Positions 1-6,703 of a stretch of DNA of 6,899 nt are shown one piece after another. The stretch is from an uncultured Mycoplasmatota bacterium (GTDB lineage: Bacteria > Bacillota_I > Bacilli_A > RF39 > UBA660): the NCBI GenBank assembly GCA_947296775.1, contig CAMYRF010000050.1, forward strand, positions 1-6,899, written 5' to 3'. The translations under genes were made by a program, and so were the position numbers. The notes below the pieces were generated by a model. That model had not been told where the DNA came from. It did not search any database and worked only from the letters and a program-made list of their open reading frames with translations. The first letter of the stretch is position 1, and every line of letters begins with the position of its first letter.

Positions 1-317
1 CCTCCACCTTCACCGCATGTGATAAATACCATATCAGCATCTTTAATAGCTTCTTCAATTTCTGCTTTTGATTCTAAAGCTGCTTCTTTACCAACTGATG
101 GGTTTGCGCCTGCGCCTAGTCCGTTAGTTAATTTTTCTCCCATTTGAATTTTTGTTTCTGCAAGAGAATTATTTAAAACTTGTGAATCTGTATTGGCAAC
201 TATAAAGTCGACTGCTTGTACGCCTGATTCTATCATTCGATTAACGGCGTTACATCCGCCACCACCGATTCCTATTACTTTTATTTTCGCTAATTGATCC
301 ATTTCTAATCCAAACAT
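1..317 (-). CDS. ftsZ: Cell division GTPase FtsZ, N-terminal part (cut by window edge)
   Basis: FtsZ is the tubulin-like GTPase that polymerises into the cytoplasmic Z-ring and recruits the divisome. Only the first 105 codons plus two bases are present. The frame reads [21 protein letters not shown] at the start, the nucleotide-binding first strand and loop. NTDSQ follows near residue 43 and GLGAGANP near residues 66-73. The frame ends in TCGEGG at residues 100-105, entering the GTP-binding GGGTGTG tubulin signature exactly at the edge. The ATG at 317 is chosen because an AGGAGG lies 9 nt upstream; Met6 is a less well-placed alternative. ftsZ follows ftsA by 13 bp, so the two are almost certainly co-transcribed. 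Oddities: Cys22 where the usual motif has Asn (GGGGNN), and Cys101 and Glu103 where TAGMGGG is usual. Identity is near certain; the rest of the protein is unseen. Confidence 0.97.
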   Translation of the reverse strand, partial: MFGLEMDQLAKIKVIGIGGGGCNAVNRMIESGVQAVDFIVANTDSQVLNNSLAETKIQMGEKLTNGLGAGANPSVGKEAALESKAEIEEAIKDADMVFITCGEGG

Positions 318-326
318 TATTTTTTT

Positions 327-332
327 CCTCCT
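327..332 (-). promoter_or_regulatory. ftsZ ribosome binding site overlapping the ftsA stop
   Basis: A perfect AGGAGG lies 9 nt before the ftsZ ATG. Its first two bases are the last two bases of the ftsA TAG stop (331-333). This fixes the ftsZ start and suggests translation of ftsZ is coupled to termination on ftsA. Confidence 0.9.
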
Positions 333-1572
333 ATTCGCCGAAAAAGTATCCAAATACTTTACCGAGCATTGTTTCGCTTGAAGTGTTTAAGAAATGCTTA
401 CTAGATGATGATAACACTTCCATATCATCTTTACTAAGCATTGTATAATTTTGTCCTTTTAATTTTAGTGTACTAATAAAATAAATAATATTTCCTAGTG
501 CTGTACTATATTTATTGTTTCTGACACCAATCAACTTAATCTTTCCTATACTGGCACTATTGCCTAAGACACTGGCTAAAGTATATTCAAAATTAAGAGC
601 ATTACTAACGCCACCAGTTACTATTATATACTGAATTGGTCTATTTGTTAAGTGGTTAATTTCATTTTTTGCTAAAGAAATGATTTCTTCCATTCTTGAC
701 ATAACTACTTCAGAAGCTTCTAATCCATTGATTTTGATTTTTTTACCATCTAAGTTTGTAACTTCATATATATCATTTGCATTTGCATTTTTTTTGTGAG
801 CTAAAGCAAATTTTTCTTTTATATTTTTTGCTTCTTTTGTGCCGATTCGATACATATATGATAAATCTTTGTCAATGTCTTTACCACCCATATTGATGAT
901 TTTAGTGTTAACTGGTAACCCTTTATTATAAAGGTTTACTGTGGTTGTTTCACTCCCCACATTGATAATAGCTCCAACACTATTTTCAATTTCTTTAGTT
1001 CTAAAACTACCAATATCGCCAATACTACCTAATGAGATATCAGCAAGTTCTATACCTAAACTTTCTAAAATACTTGCGACTGAATATACGTTTTTTTTAG
1101 GAACTGTCACCATCATAGCTCTAGCCATTAATGTATTTCCAGGGAAGCCTTTGGGATCTTTCATTATTGTTTTATCATTGATTTTAAAATCAACTGGAAT
1201 TATAGCAACAAATTCTTTATCTGGCTCCAAATTATTAACAATGCCATCTTTATAGGCTTTATTAATATCTTTACCAGAAATGATATCTTCCTCTACTTCG
1301 GTAACTCCTTTAATAATTTTATACTCAGCTAAATAACTAGGAACTGAAGCAATAACTTTATCAACTTTTACACCAAGCATTTCTTCAACCTCTTTAAAGG
1401 TGGATTTAATTGATTCTCTAGCTTTTTCAGGATCAGTAATTAAACCTTTTTTTATGCCTTTAGCAGGTGTAGATGTTGCAGCTAATAAATTCAAATGATT
1501 TTTGTATAATTCGCAAACAACTAATTTAATTGTGTCGCTGCCAATATCAATGCTTGAATATACATGCTCCAT
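331..1572 (-). CDS. ftsA: Cell division protein FtsA, actin-like membrane anchor of the Z-ring
   Basis: FtsA is an actin/Hsp70-fold ATPase that tethers FtsZ filaments to the inner face of the membrane and recruits later divisome proteins. The 413-residue length is normal for the family. The phosphate-1 loop is [12 protein letters not shown] at residues 6-17. The SHS2/1C region follows at roughly 85-165 ([10 protein letters not shown] near 122-131). Phosphate-2 is [16 protein letters not shown] at about 200-215, and the adenosine motif is IIVTGGVS at 316-323. A variable linker (about 375-400) leads to a hydrophobic, probably amphipathic tail, [13 protein letters not shown], the expected membrane-targeting sequence. 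The ATG at 1572 is supported by AGGAG (1581-1585) 8 nt upstream. It has its own promoter and is followed by ftsZ after 13 bp. Nothing is broken or missing. Confidence 0.96.
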   Translation of the reverse strand: MEHVYSSIDIGSDTIKLVVCELYKNHLNLLAATSTPAKGIKKGLITDPEKARESIKSTFKEVEEMLGVKVDKVIASVPSYLAEYKIIKGVTEVEEDIISGKDINKAYKDGIVNNLEPDKEFVAIIPVDFKINDKTIMKDPKGFPGNTLMARAMMVTVPKKNVYSVASILESLGIELADISLGSIGDIGSFRTKEIENSVGAIINVGSETTTVNLYNKGLPVNTKIINMGGKDIDKDLSYMYRIGTKEAKNIKEKFALAHKKNANANDIYEVTNLDGKKIKINGLEASEVVMSRMEEIISLAKNEINHLTNRPIQYIIVTGGVSNALNFEYTLASVLGNSASIGKIKLIGVRNNKYSTALGNIIYFISTLKLKGQNYTMLSKDDMEVLSSSSKHFLNTSSETMLGKVFGYFFGE

Positions 1573-1599
1573 CCTATCATCTCCTATAGTATTAAAATA

Positions 1600-1628
1600 A
1601 TTATACTATATTTTTGCCAAAATGCAAA
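1600..1628 (-). promoter_or_regulatory. Predicted sigma-A promoter for ftsA-ftsZ
   Basis: On the minus strand a TTTGCA box (1623-1628; 4/6 match to TTGACA) and a perfect TATAAT (1600-1605) are separated by exactly 17 bp. Transcription should start near 1593, about 20 nt before the ftsA ATG and just ahead of its AGGAG. A perfect TTGACA at 1634-1639 is too far from the TATAAT (28 bp) to pair with it. The promoter lies directly after the divIB terminator, so ftsA-ftsZ looks like a separate transcription unit. Confidence 0.7.
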
Positions 1629-1668
1629 GTAAATGTCAAAAAAAACGTAATTTTTCCTATTATTTCAT

Positions 1669-1695
1669 AAGAAAAACAACTGATTTTAGTTGCTT
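1669..1695 (-). terminator. Intrinsic terminator after divIB
   Basis: On the minus strand, an 8-bp stem (1688-1695 with 1674-1681, including one G-U pair) encloses a 6-nt loop and is followed at once by a U-rich tail reading TTTTTCTT. The left arm starts inside the divIB TAA stop. The stem is A/T-rich, so termination may be partial. Confidence 0.7.
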
Positions 1696-2368
1696 ATTCT
1701 ATAACTTTGAAATATTCACCAGAATCTAAATATAAAATGCCTTTTTTATTGTTAAATTCTTTGATAATTTCAATATAATGATTTATTTTGTTAAATTTAT
1801 CTAAAGTAACATAAACATAATTACCATCATTCATTGTAATCAAAAATCTTTCATCGTCTACTTCGTTTGGATCATATTTTATTTCAGACATTCTTTTAAC
1901 AATATTATAATCAATGTTTGATATTTCTTCTATAAATTTATCGTAGATTTTATTTGGTACATAATTTACTAAAGTAGGAACTGGAAAATTTTCATCAGTT
2001 TCTTTTTTATTTTCCAATACTGTTTTTTTGTTTGGTGCATAATAGAATAAAGGAATGTTTTCTTCTACTTCGATTTTCACTTCAGTTATAAAGTGTTTTT
2101 TTACAGTTGCTTTTTTAATATATGGATCTTTTTCTAATTTATTTTCAATTAGTCCAGCAATATTTTGCATACTACTTGGGTAATTATCTAGCCCAGCTAA
2201 TTTAATAATTTCCCATTCACTGTAAAGGTTATTCCCTTTTACAGTTATAGATGATATTTTTAAAGTATATATGTAACTTAAAATAAAACCTATTATAACT
2301 AATATAACAAAAGCAGCCAGTATACTTCTACCTTTTAGTTTTCTTTTTTTTGTTCGTTTTTTGGCCAT
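1694..2368 (-). CDS. divIB: Cell division protein DivIB/FtsQ
   Basis: DivIB (FtsQ in Gram-negatives) is a single-pass membrane protein of the divisome that works with DivIC and FtsL outside the membrane to control septal wall synthesis. The 224-residue protein has a strongly basic cytoplasmic N-terminus (MAKKRTKKRKLKGR, 1-14) and one membrane segment at about 16-35. An extracellular POTRA domain at about 37-105 starts with ISSITVKGNNLYSEWEI, the typical POTRA opening. A beta-type domain follows to the C-terminus (LITMNDGNYVYV near 173-184; GILYLDSGEYFKV near the end). It is somewhat short but complete. The ATG at 2368 is supported by AGGTGG 6 nt upstream. It lies 61 bp after murG with no clear promoter between, so it is probably read from murG, and a terminator overlaps its stop. 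Confidence 0.92.
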   Translation of the reverse strand: MAKKRTKKRKLKGRSILAAFVILVIIGFILSYIYTLKISSITVKGNNLYSEWEIIKLAGLDNYPSSMQNIAGLIENKLEKDPYIKKATVKKHFITEVKIEVEENIPLFYYAPNKKTVLENKKETDENFPVPTLVNYVPNKIYDKFIEEISNIDYNIVKRMSEIKYDPNEVDDERFLITMNDGNYVYVTLDKFNKINHYIEIIKEFNNKKGILYLDSGEYFKVIE

Positions 2369-2429
2369 GTATAACCACCTTTTATTCTATAAATTTATTG
2401 TATCAAATAATTTTTAAATTGTGTAGTAT

Positions 2430-3509
2430 TTATTGTTTAATTAATTTATTTAGTTCATTATAAATAACTAAGGCACTATCTTCTACTTTTAGTTTTTGAA
2501 GATTGTTTTTCATTGTTTTTAGTTTTACTGGATCATCTATTACTTGGTCTATTTGTTTTATTAATGTATCTGGGGTTAAGTCTTTTTCTTCTATCATTAA
2601 TGAGGCGTCATTTTTAATTAAGTCTAAAGCATTAATATATTGATGGTTATTTGCTACAAAGGGTGATGGAATTAATATACTTGGAACTTCTAAAGCGATA
2701 AGTTCGCTTAGAGTTGAGGCCCCAGCTCTTGTAATCATTAGATCAGCTCTTTTCATAACTTTTACAAGATTTTCATAAAATGGAAGTACTTTTACATTAT
2801 TTGGTAATGCTATATCTTTAAATGTATTATAAACTGATTTACCTGTAACATATAAAACTTCGTAATTTTTATTTTTAAATTTATCTAATGAATTTAGTAT
2901 AATTTTATTTACTGTGTTTGATCCAAGTGACCCCATTGTGATTAAAACTAATTTTTTGTTCGAAGAAAGTCCTAATTCTGTTTTTGTTGTAGCTGGCATA
3001 TCTATTGCTTGCTGGCTACAAGGGTTACCTGTTAATACAGTTTTTTCTTTTGGTAAAAATTCTTCTGATGATTGAAATGATACACCAATTAAATCACAAT
3101 ATTTTGCGAGATAACGATTTGCTTTGCCAGGAATACTATTTTGCTCATGAATGAATGTTTTATATCCTAATTTTTTAGCACTAACAATAACTGGAACTGT
3201 AACGTAGCCCCCTACTCCAATTACGATATCAGGATTAAATTCTTTAATCATGTTTTTACAGTCTTTAAATCCTTTAAATATACATTTTATTGTTTTAAAA
3301 TTTTTAAATAGGTTCTTTTTATTAAATCCATACATTTCAATTGATTTAAAGGGAATTCCTTTTTTAGGTACAATGTCTTTTTCCATTCTGTTATGGGTCC
3401 CTATATATAAAAATTCGCTATCTGGTTCTTGGGCTTTTATTTTATCTATGATTGCTAGTGCGGGATATATATGTCCTCCAGTTCCGCCTGCACTAATAAC
3501 TACTTTCAT
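2430..3509 (-). CDS. murG: MurG, UDP-GlcNAc:lipid I N-acetylglucosaminyltransferase
   Basis: MurG is a GT28-family, GT-B-fold peripheral membrane enzyme. It moves GlcNAc from UDP-GlcNAc to lipid I on the inner face of the membrane, giving lipid II. The 359-residue length is typical. The N-domain has the glycine loop GGTGGHIYPALA at 8-19, then GVGGYVTVP at 98-106 and HEQNSIPGKAN at 121-131. The C-domain has the third glycine loop in the form MGSLGS (192-197; often GGSQGA elsewhere). It also has the donor-binding stretch RAGASTLSE (261-269) and PSPFVANNHQ (281-290). The ATG at 3509 has AAGGAAG (3517-3523) upstream. It is first in a probable murG-divIB unit, the usual dcw order, but mraY, murD and ftsW are not in the flanking DNA; an ABC transporter lies upstream instead. 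Confidence 0.96.
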   Translation of the reverse strand: MKVVISAGGTGGHIYPALAIIDKIKAQEPDSEFLYIGTHNRMEKDIVPKKGIPFKSIEMYGFNKKNLFKNFKTIKCIFKGFKDCKNMIKEFNPDIVIGVGGYVTVPVIVSAKKLGYKTFIHEQNSIPGKANRYLAKYCDLIGVSFQSSEEFLPKEKTVLTGNPCSQQAIDMPATTKTELGLSSNKKLVLITMGSLGSNTVNKIILNSLDKFKNKNYEVLYVTGKSVYNTFKDIALPNNVKVLPFYENLVKVMKRADLMITRAGASTLSELIALEVPSILIPSPFVANNHQYINALDLIKNDASLMIEEKDLTPDTLIKQIDQVIDDPVKLKTMKNNLQKLKVEDSALVIYNELNKLIKQ

Positions 3510-3529
3510 CTAACCACTTCCTTATATGT

Positions 3530-3538
3530 ATTATACCA
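3530..3538 (-). promoter_or_regulatory. Candidate extended -10 promoter for murG-divIB
   Basis: The minus strand reads TGGTATAAT, an extended -10 element (TGn then TATAAT at 3530-3535). There is no good -35 box at 16-18 bp; the hexamer at 17 bp is only TTCTTC. The predicted start, near 3523, would put the AAGGAAG ribosome binding site at the very 5' end of the transcript, a leader of only about 14 nt. That is unusual and lowers confidence. Confidence 0.42.
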
Positions 3539-3549
3539 TAATTATATTC

Positions 3550-3592
3550 TAGGAAGAATAAAATAGAAATATTGGACATTAAAATATGTCAA
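3550..3592 (-). terminator. Possible weak terminator between the ABC operon and murG
   Basis: On the minus strand TTGACAT (3586-3592) can pair with ATGTCCAA (3572-3579), giving 7 bp with one bulged base and a 6-nt loop. A U-rich but A-interrupted stretch follows (3550-3571). The stem has only two G-C pairs, so this is a weak candidate. Its first arm also reads as a perfect TTGACA -35 box (3587-3592), but no fitting -10 follows at 16-18 bp. The rest of the 3510-3698 gap holds no gene I can support. Confidence 0.25.
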
Positions 3593-3698
3593 GGAATATA
3601 TTTATAGGTGGCTATTTTTATGTTATTTGGGTTTAAATGCGTTTGGATATTTTGTACATAATTTTCTTCTTTTAGTTTTGCTATTTACACTCCTTTCT

Positions 3699-5636
3699 TT
3701 AGATGTTTTCGTTGGTCATCATGGTTATAATTTGATTGTTATTGAATTTTTGATGAGCTTTTAACATTGTTATATAAACAATTAATAATAAGGTAATAAA
3801 AATAATTATTATTTCTTTATATGGTATCAACATGTTCATATCAAAAACTTTTTTAAGGCTTTCATATAAAATATAATTTATTAAATAAATGAAAGGTAAT
3901 GAAATTAAAAAACCTTTTATAACTATATATAAACTTTCAATCATTAGCATATTTTTCATTTGTTTTGTTGTTAGTCCAACACTTTTTAAGCAGGCAAACT
4001 CTTTACTTCTTAAGTTTAAACTTGTCCATATGGTATTTATTACTGTACTTATGCCAATTAATAATACTAGTATGGTAATGCCGTAAAGAATTATTTTTAT
4101 GGCAGTTATTATGTTAGTTGTAATTTTATTTGCTTTTTTTACATCAATATACTGAATATCATAAATATTATTTTCTTTCGAAAATTTAGTTATAGTTTCT
4201 TTTAAGTTTATATTTCCTTTTAAAATTAAGGTTGTATTATAATTTGTACAATAATTTTGAATATTATTTGTTATTAAAACTGTATTTTCTTTTGTTAAGT
4301 AATTTTCTAGTCCTTTTGGAACTATTTTTTTTGTTTTAATTTCTTTTTCCTCGTTATTGATATTAAGTTTTACTTTGTTTTTTAGGTATGGCTTATCAAT
4401 TTTTATCATTTTATCATTTTTGGTTTCAGTTTGTTTAATTTTATTAATTACATATTCTTCTTTCCCTGATGCGATAATTAAATTATTATTTTTATATCGT
4501 TTATCTAAATAGCTTTCTTTGTTTACTTTTGTTTTTAATGTACATGTATTAAATATGTTATATTCTTTACTGTTTGCTTTAGCATATTTTTCTATCTGTT
4601 TTTCTTTGGTTTTATCACTATTTAATATGGTTATTTCTGCATCATATTTAGGAAGGTTTGAAAAATCATTAATACTTTTTATTCCATAATTTAAATATAA
4701 ACTAAAGGTGGTGTATATAATTACGCTTATAAATATACATAAAATTATTGGCCTATATTTCTTTTTACATCTTTGATAGTTATAGTATGATAGTTTTTTT
4801 GTTATTGATAATTTACTTATATATCTTGGTTCTTTTTTATATTTAAATATTTCATTATTTCTAATACTACCAATGATATTTTGTTTTGATGCTTTTCTGG
4901 CTGGAATATATGCTGATATTAATACCATGATAATTACAAATGTGAGTGGGATTACAATGAATGCTGGATAAAATGAAAGTGTTAGATTTCTTGTAAATAA
5001 ATCTGATAGTAAGTTATTTATTATTTTTAGAACCATGAACATGGCGTTAACGCTAATTAGAAAGCCTATAAATAACCCGCAAATTAGGGTTATTATTCCT
5101 TCTAGTAATACCATATTTCTAATTTGTTTTTTTGTCATACCTATACTTTTTAACATACTAAATTGTTTTTTTCTTTCAATTACAGATATGGAAAAGGCGT
5201 TATAAATTATAAGTCCTATTCCTAAACTTAGGATTGTTAGTATTATAATTATTAAATTTTTAAACATGTTTAATATGTTTTCTTTTTGACTGACTCCATG
5301 TAGTGAAAGTAGGTTTTCGTTATAATTTATATTCGTGCATTTTACTTCTTTACATTTTTGTTTTGTGTAGTTGTAGGTGTTTTTTATATCATCATAGGTT
5401 ATATAGGTTATATTTTCTTTTGTTTCTATTTTTTTTATATTTGATTTATCTATGTTTTTTACTTCCATTTTTACATGATAATCCCCTATTGTTTTGGTTA
5501 CGTCTTTAATCATATAATCTCTGATACTAGAAAATAGTAAACCTATACATAAAAATAAAATTGTTACTAAGGTAATACTTGAAATAGTTATAATTGTTCT
5601 TTTTTTGTTTTTTATAAGATATTTAAGTGTTAACAT
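3699..5636 (-). CDS. FtsX/MacB-type ABC transporter permease, two fused FtsX units
   Basis: This is the membrane subunit of a type VII (MacB/LolCDE/FtsX-like) ABC system; such permeases export or extract substrates or act mechanically or as sensors. The 645 residues form two FtsX units. Unit 1 has TM1 (about 13-36), a short extracellular domain (about 37-124), then TM2-4 (about 125-150, 176-203, 222-245). Unit 2 has TM5 (about 294-317), a larger extracellular domain (about 318-508), then TM6-8 (about 509-536, 563-591, 607-627). The coupling region after TM2 is repeated after TM6: QFSMLKSIGMTKKQ (158-171) and EFACLKSVGLTTKQ (546-559). The extracellular parts are Lys/Asn-rich and hold Cys95, Cys100, Cys365 and Cys463. 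The ATG at 5636 overlaps the ATPase gene by 7 nt, with AAAGGA (5646-5651) before it, so the two are translationally coupled. Eight predicted membrane segments argue against FtsX (four) and BceB (ten). The substrate is unknown. Confidence 0.88.
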   Translation of the reverse strand: MLTLKYLIKNKKRTIITISSITLVTILFLCIGLLFSSIRDYMIKDVTKTIGDYHVKMEVKNIDKSNIKKIETKENITYITYDDIKNTYNYTKQKCKEVKCTNINYNENLLSLHGVSQKENILNMFKNLIIIILTILSLGIGLIIYNAFSISVIERKKQFSMLKSIGMTKKQIRNMVLLEGIITLICGLFIGFLISVNAMFMVLKIINNLLSDLFTRNLTLSFYPAFIVIPLTFVIIMVLISAYIPARKASKQNIIGSIRNNEIFKYKKEPRYISKLSITKKLSYYNYQRCKKKYRPIILCIFISVIIYTTFSLYLNYGIKSINDFSNLPKYDAEITILNSDKTKEKQIEKYAKANSKEYNIFNTCTLKTKVNKESYLDKRYKNNNLIIASGKEEYVINKIKQTETKNDKMIKIDKPYLKNKVKLNINNEEKEIKTKKIVPKGLENYLTKENTVLITNNIQNYCTNYNTTLILKGNINLKETITKFSKENNIYDIQYIDVKKANKITTNIITAIKIILYGITILVLLIGISTVINTIWTSLNLRSKEFACLKSVGLTTKQMKNMLMIESLYIVIKGFLISLPFIYLINYILYESLKKVFDMNMLIPYKEIIIIFITLLLIVYITMLKAHQKFNNNQIITMMTNENI

Positions 5637-6310
5637 ATTTTTTCATCCTTTATTATTTTTCCGTCTTTAAAAGTTATAACTCTATCAGCTAACTTAGCTA
5701 TAGTATCATCGTGAGTGATCATTACAATTGTTTGACCATATGATTTGTTATAATATCTAAGCATATTTATTATTTTTTTACTATTTTTACTATCTAGATT
5801 TCCTGTTGGTTCGTCAGCTAAAATTATTTTCGGGCGGTTTATTATGGCTCTTCCAATGGCAACTCTCTGTTGCTGGCCTCCTGATATTTCGTTTGGTAAG
5901 TGGTTTAGTCTTTTTTTTAGGTCTAATGTTTTAATTATTTCTTCAAAATAAGCTTCGTCTACTTTTATTCCTTCTAAAGATATTGGAAGTATTATATTTT
6001 CTTTAACGTTTAATACTGGTATTAGATTATAAAATTGATATATTAATCCAATATTTGTTCTTCTAAAAGTGGTTAATTTATCGTCTTTTAATTTCTGAAG
6101 ATTTATTCCATCTATTATTACTTCACCACTGGTAGGTTCGTCTACCCCTCCCAAAATGTGAAGTAAGGTACTTTTTCCACTTCCGCTCTTTCCAGTTATA
6201 GCGACAAATTCTCCTTTTTTTATGGTTAGATTAATGTCATTTACAGCAATTACTTCATTTTCGTTTTTTCCGTATGTTTTTGTTAGATTATGTGTTTTTA
6301 ATATTTCCAT
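5630..6310 (-). CDS. ABC transporter ATP-binding protein, LolD/MacB-like
   Basis: This cytoplasmic ATPase powers the permease encoded next to it. The 226-residue length is typical of the LolD/MacB/BceA group, as is the [16 protein letters not shown] stretch (49-64). All nucleotide-binding parts are intact: Walker [10 protein letters not shown] (40-48), Q-loop Gln92 (IYQFYNLIP), signature ISGGQQQR (142-149), Walker B IILADEP (162-168) with catalytic Glu167, D-loop NLDS (171-174) and H-loop His200. The ATG at 6310 has AAGGAG (6318-6323) 7 nt upstream. It is first in a two-gene operon, its TAA stop lying inside the start of the permease gene. Its leader carries a long inverted repeat at 6355-6395. 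No two-component system or adaptor protein is visible beside it. FtsE is a relative, but the partner permease makes that assignment unlikely. Function as an ATPase is near certain; the substrate is not inferable. Confidence 0.94.
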   Translation of the reverse strand: MEILKTHNLTKTYGKNENEVIAVNDINLTIKKGEFVAITGKSGSGKSTLLHILGGVDEPTSGEVIIDGINLQKLKDDKLTTFRRTNIGLIYQFYNLIPVLNVKENIILPISLEGIKVDEAYFEEIIKTLDLKKRLNHLPNEISGGQQQRVAIGRAIINRPKIILADEPTGNLDSKNSKKIINMLRYYNKSYGQTIVMITHDDTIAKLADRVITFKDGKIIKDEKIC

Positions 6311-6354
6311 ATTTCCTCTCCTTCTTTGTTTTTTTGGTGTGTTTTTTATTTGCT

Positions 6355-6395
6355 GAGGTTAACTAGAAATTTTAATTATTCTAGTTCTTTACCTC
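6355..6395 (-). repeat. Long interrupted inverted repeat in the ABC operon leader
   Basis: GAGGT (6355-6359) matches ACCTC (6391-6395), and AACTAGAA (6361-6368) matches TTCTAGTT (6379-6386): 13 pairs in two blocks around a 10-nt centre, with an uneven internal loop of 1 against 4 nt. It lies 45-85 bp upstream of the ATPase start. On the minus-strand transcript it would fold as a hairpin, but no U-run follows, so it is not a plain terminator. It may be an operator for a dimeric regulator or a leader RNA structure. The dyad is seen directly; the role is inferred. Confidence 0.55.
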
Positions 6396-6451
6396 ATATA
6401 TAATATACGTTTTTTATATAGCTAATTCCTTGTTAAAAGTGGAAAAAGTTA

Positions 6452-6498
6452 CGAATTTGCAAAATTCCTTTTTTTAAAAGGCTTTGCGTGCAAATTTG
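6452..6498. repeat. Cluster of overlapping inverted repeats upstream of the glmS promoter
   Basis: Several competing dyads share this 47-bp block. The outermost is CGAATTTGC (6452-6460) with GCAAATTTG (6490-6498), 9 bp with one G-T. Nested inside it is CCTTTT (6467-6472) with AAAAGG (6476-6481). GCAAA (6459-6463) pairs with TTTGC (6483-6487). GAATTT-GCA-AAATTC (6453-6467) is a small palindrome followed by seven T (6469-6475). TTTGC-GT-GCAAA (6483-6494) is another. The recurring unit is TTTGC/GCAAA. The plus-strand palindrome plus T-run resembles an intrinsic terminator, but no plus-strand gene precedes it. A protein-binding region between divergent genes is possible. Confidence 0.45.
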
Positions 6499-6512
6499 GG
6501 ATTTTTGGTTGT

Positions 6513-6541
6513 TTGATTTTTTTTATTTAATTTTATATAAT
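6513..6541 (+). promoter_or_regulatory. Predicted sigma-A promoter for glmS
   Basis: TTGATT (6513-6518; 4/6 match to TTGACA) and a perfect TATAAT (6536-6541) are 17 bp apart. The predicted start is near 6548, about 33 nt before the ribozyme cleavage site, so the whole ribozyme is transcribed. Confidence 0.75.
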
Positions 6542-6577
6542 GTAATAAAGTAGATATGTGGTAGGTAGCATATTTAC

Positions 6578-6703
6578 TTAGCGCCTGAGTTTTATTTTAA
6601 AACTGACGAGGATAACAAGTATCGAAATTTTCGGCGGATCTTGTTACGGGTTTAAGGCTCGTTAGATATATTTTTAAATACACAAAGGAATATATCATCT
6701 TAT
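6578..6703 (+). ncRNA. glmS ribozyme (glucosamine-6-phosphate-activated self-cleaving riboswitch)
   Basis: This RNA uses glucosamine-6-phosphate as a coenzyme to cut its own mRNA, lowering GlmS production when product is plentiful. Conserved strings appear in order: GCGCCTGA (6581-6588), GACGAGG (6605-6611), TATCGA (6620-6625) and TCGGCGGAT (6631-6639). By homology, cleavage falls between A6580 and G6581. Supporting helices are P1, 6588-6594 with 6598-6604 (7 bp, UUU loop); P2, 6613-6619 with 6640-6646 (7 bp); and CGCC 6582-6585 with GGCG 6633-6636 in the core. P3 is 6647-6650 with 6658-6661 (one G-U). P4-like is 6665-6672 with 6689-6696 (8 perfect bp). A P3.1-like pseudoknot joins the P3 loop 6653-6657 to 6698-6702. 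It lies directly before glmS, as expected. The 3' domain is compact: the P4 cap is a 16-nt loop without an obvious P4.1. Identity is very secure; exact helix ends are my manual fold. Confidence 0.97.

Noticed and set aside
941..1255. A 104-codon open frame on the plus strand inside ftsA
   Set aside because: It lies wholly opposite ftsA, whose motifs are conserved through this part. The hydrophobic, Ile/Leu/Ser-rich product is what an antisense frame of such a gene gives. No upstream ribosome binding site was found.
3250..3513. An 87-codon open frame on the plus strand opposite the start of murG
   Set aside because: It is antisense to the conserved MurG N-domain and shows no recognisable motif, so it is treated as a shadow frame.
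3616..3690. A short basic open frame on the minus strand just after the permease (ending in PNAFKPK), preceded by an AGGAG-like motif
   Set aside because: The frame has no ATG, GTG or TTG at a usable distance from the AGGAG. The only nearby ATG opens an 8-codon frame in another phase. It is not supportable as a gene.
5303..5509. A 68-codon Phe/Leu/Cys-rich open frame on the plus strand inside the permease gene
   Set aside because: Its composition is the mirror of the Lys/Asn-rich permease codons. There is no sign of independent coding.
3699..6310. The ABC pair as the division-associated FtsE-FtsX system, suggested by the neighbouring division genes
   Set aside because: FtsX is about 300 residues with four membrane segments. 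This permease has 645 residues, eight predicted segments and two extracellular domains, and the ATPase is closer to the LolD/MacB group.
3699..6310. A BceAB-type peptide-sensing and detoxification module
   Set aside because: The lengths are similar, but BceB has ten membrane segments and one large extracellular loop. No BceRS-type two-component genes are adjacent.
6453..6475. Intrinsic terminator on the plus strand (palindrome plus seven T)
   Set aside because: No plus-strand gene or promoter was found upstream of it, and the stem is nearly all A-T. It is described instead as part of an inverted-repeat cluster.
6554..6573. Small hairpin (ATATG...CATAT) in the part of the glmS leader released by cleavage
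   Set aside because: Only 5 bp around a 10-nt loop in AT-rich sequence, which is easily produced by chance.
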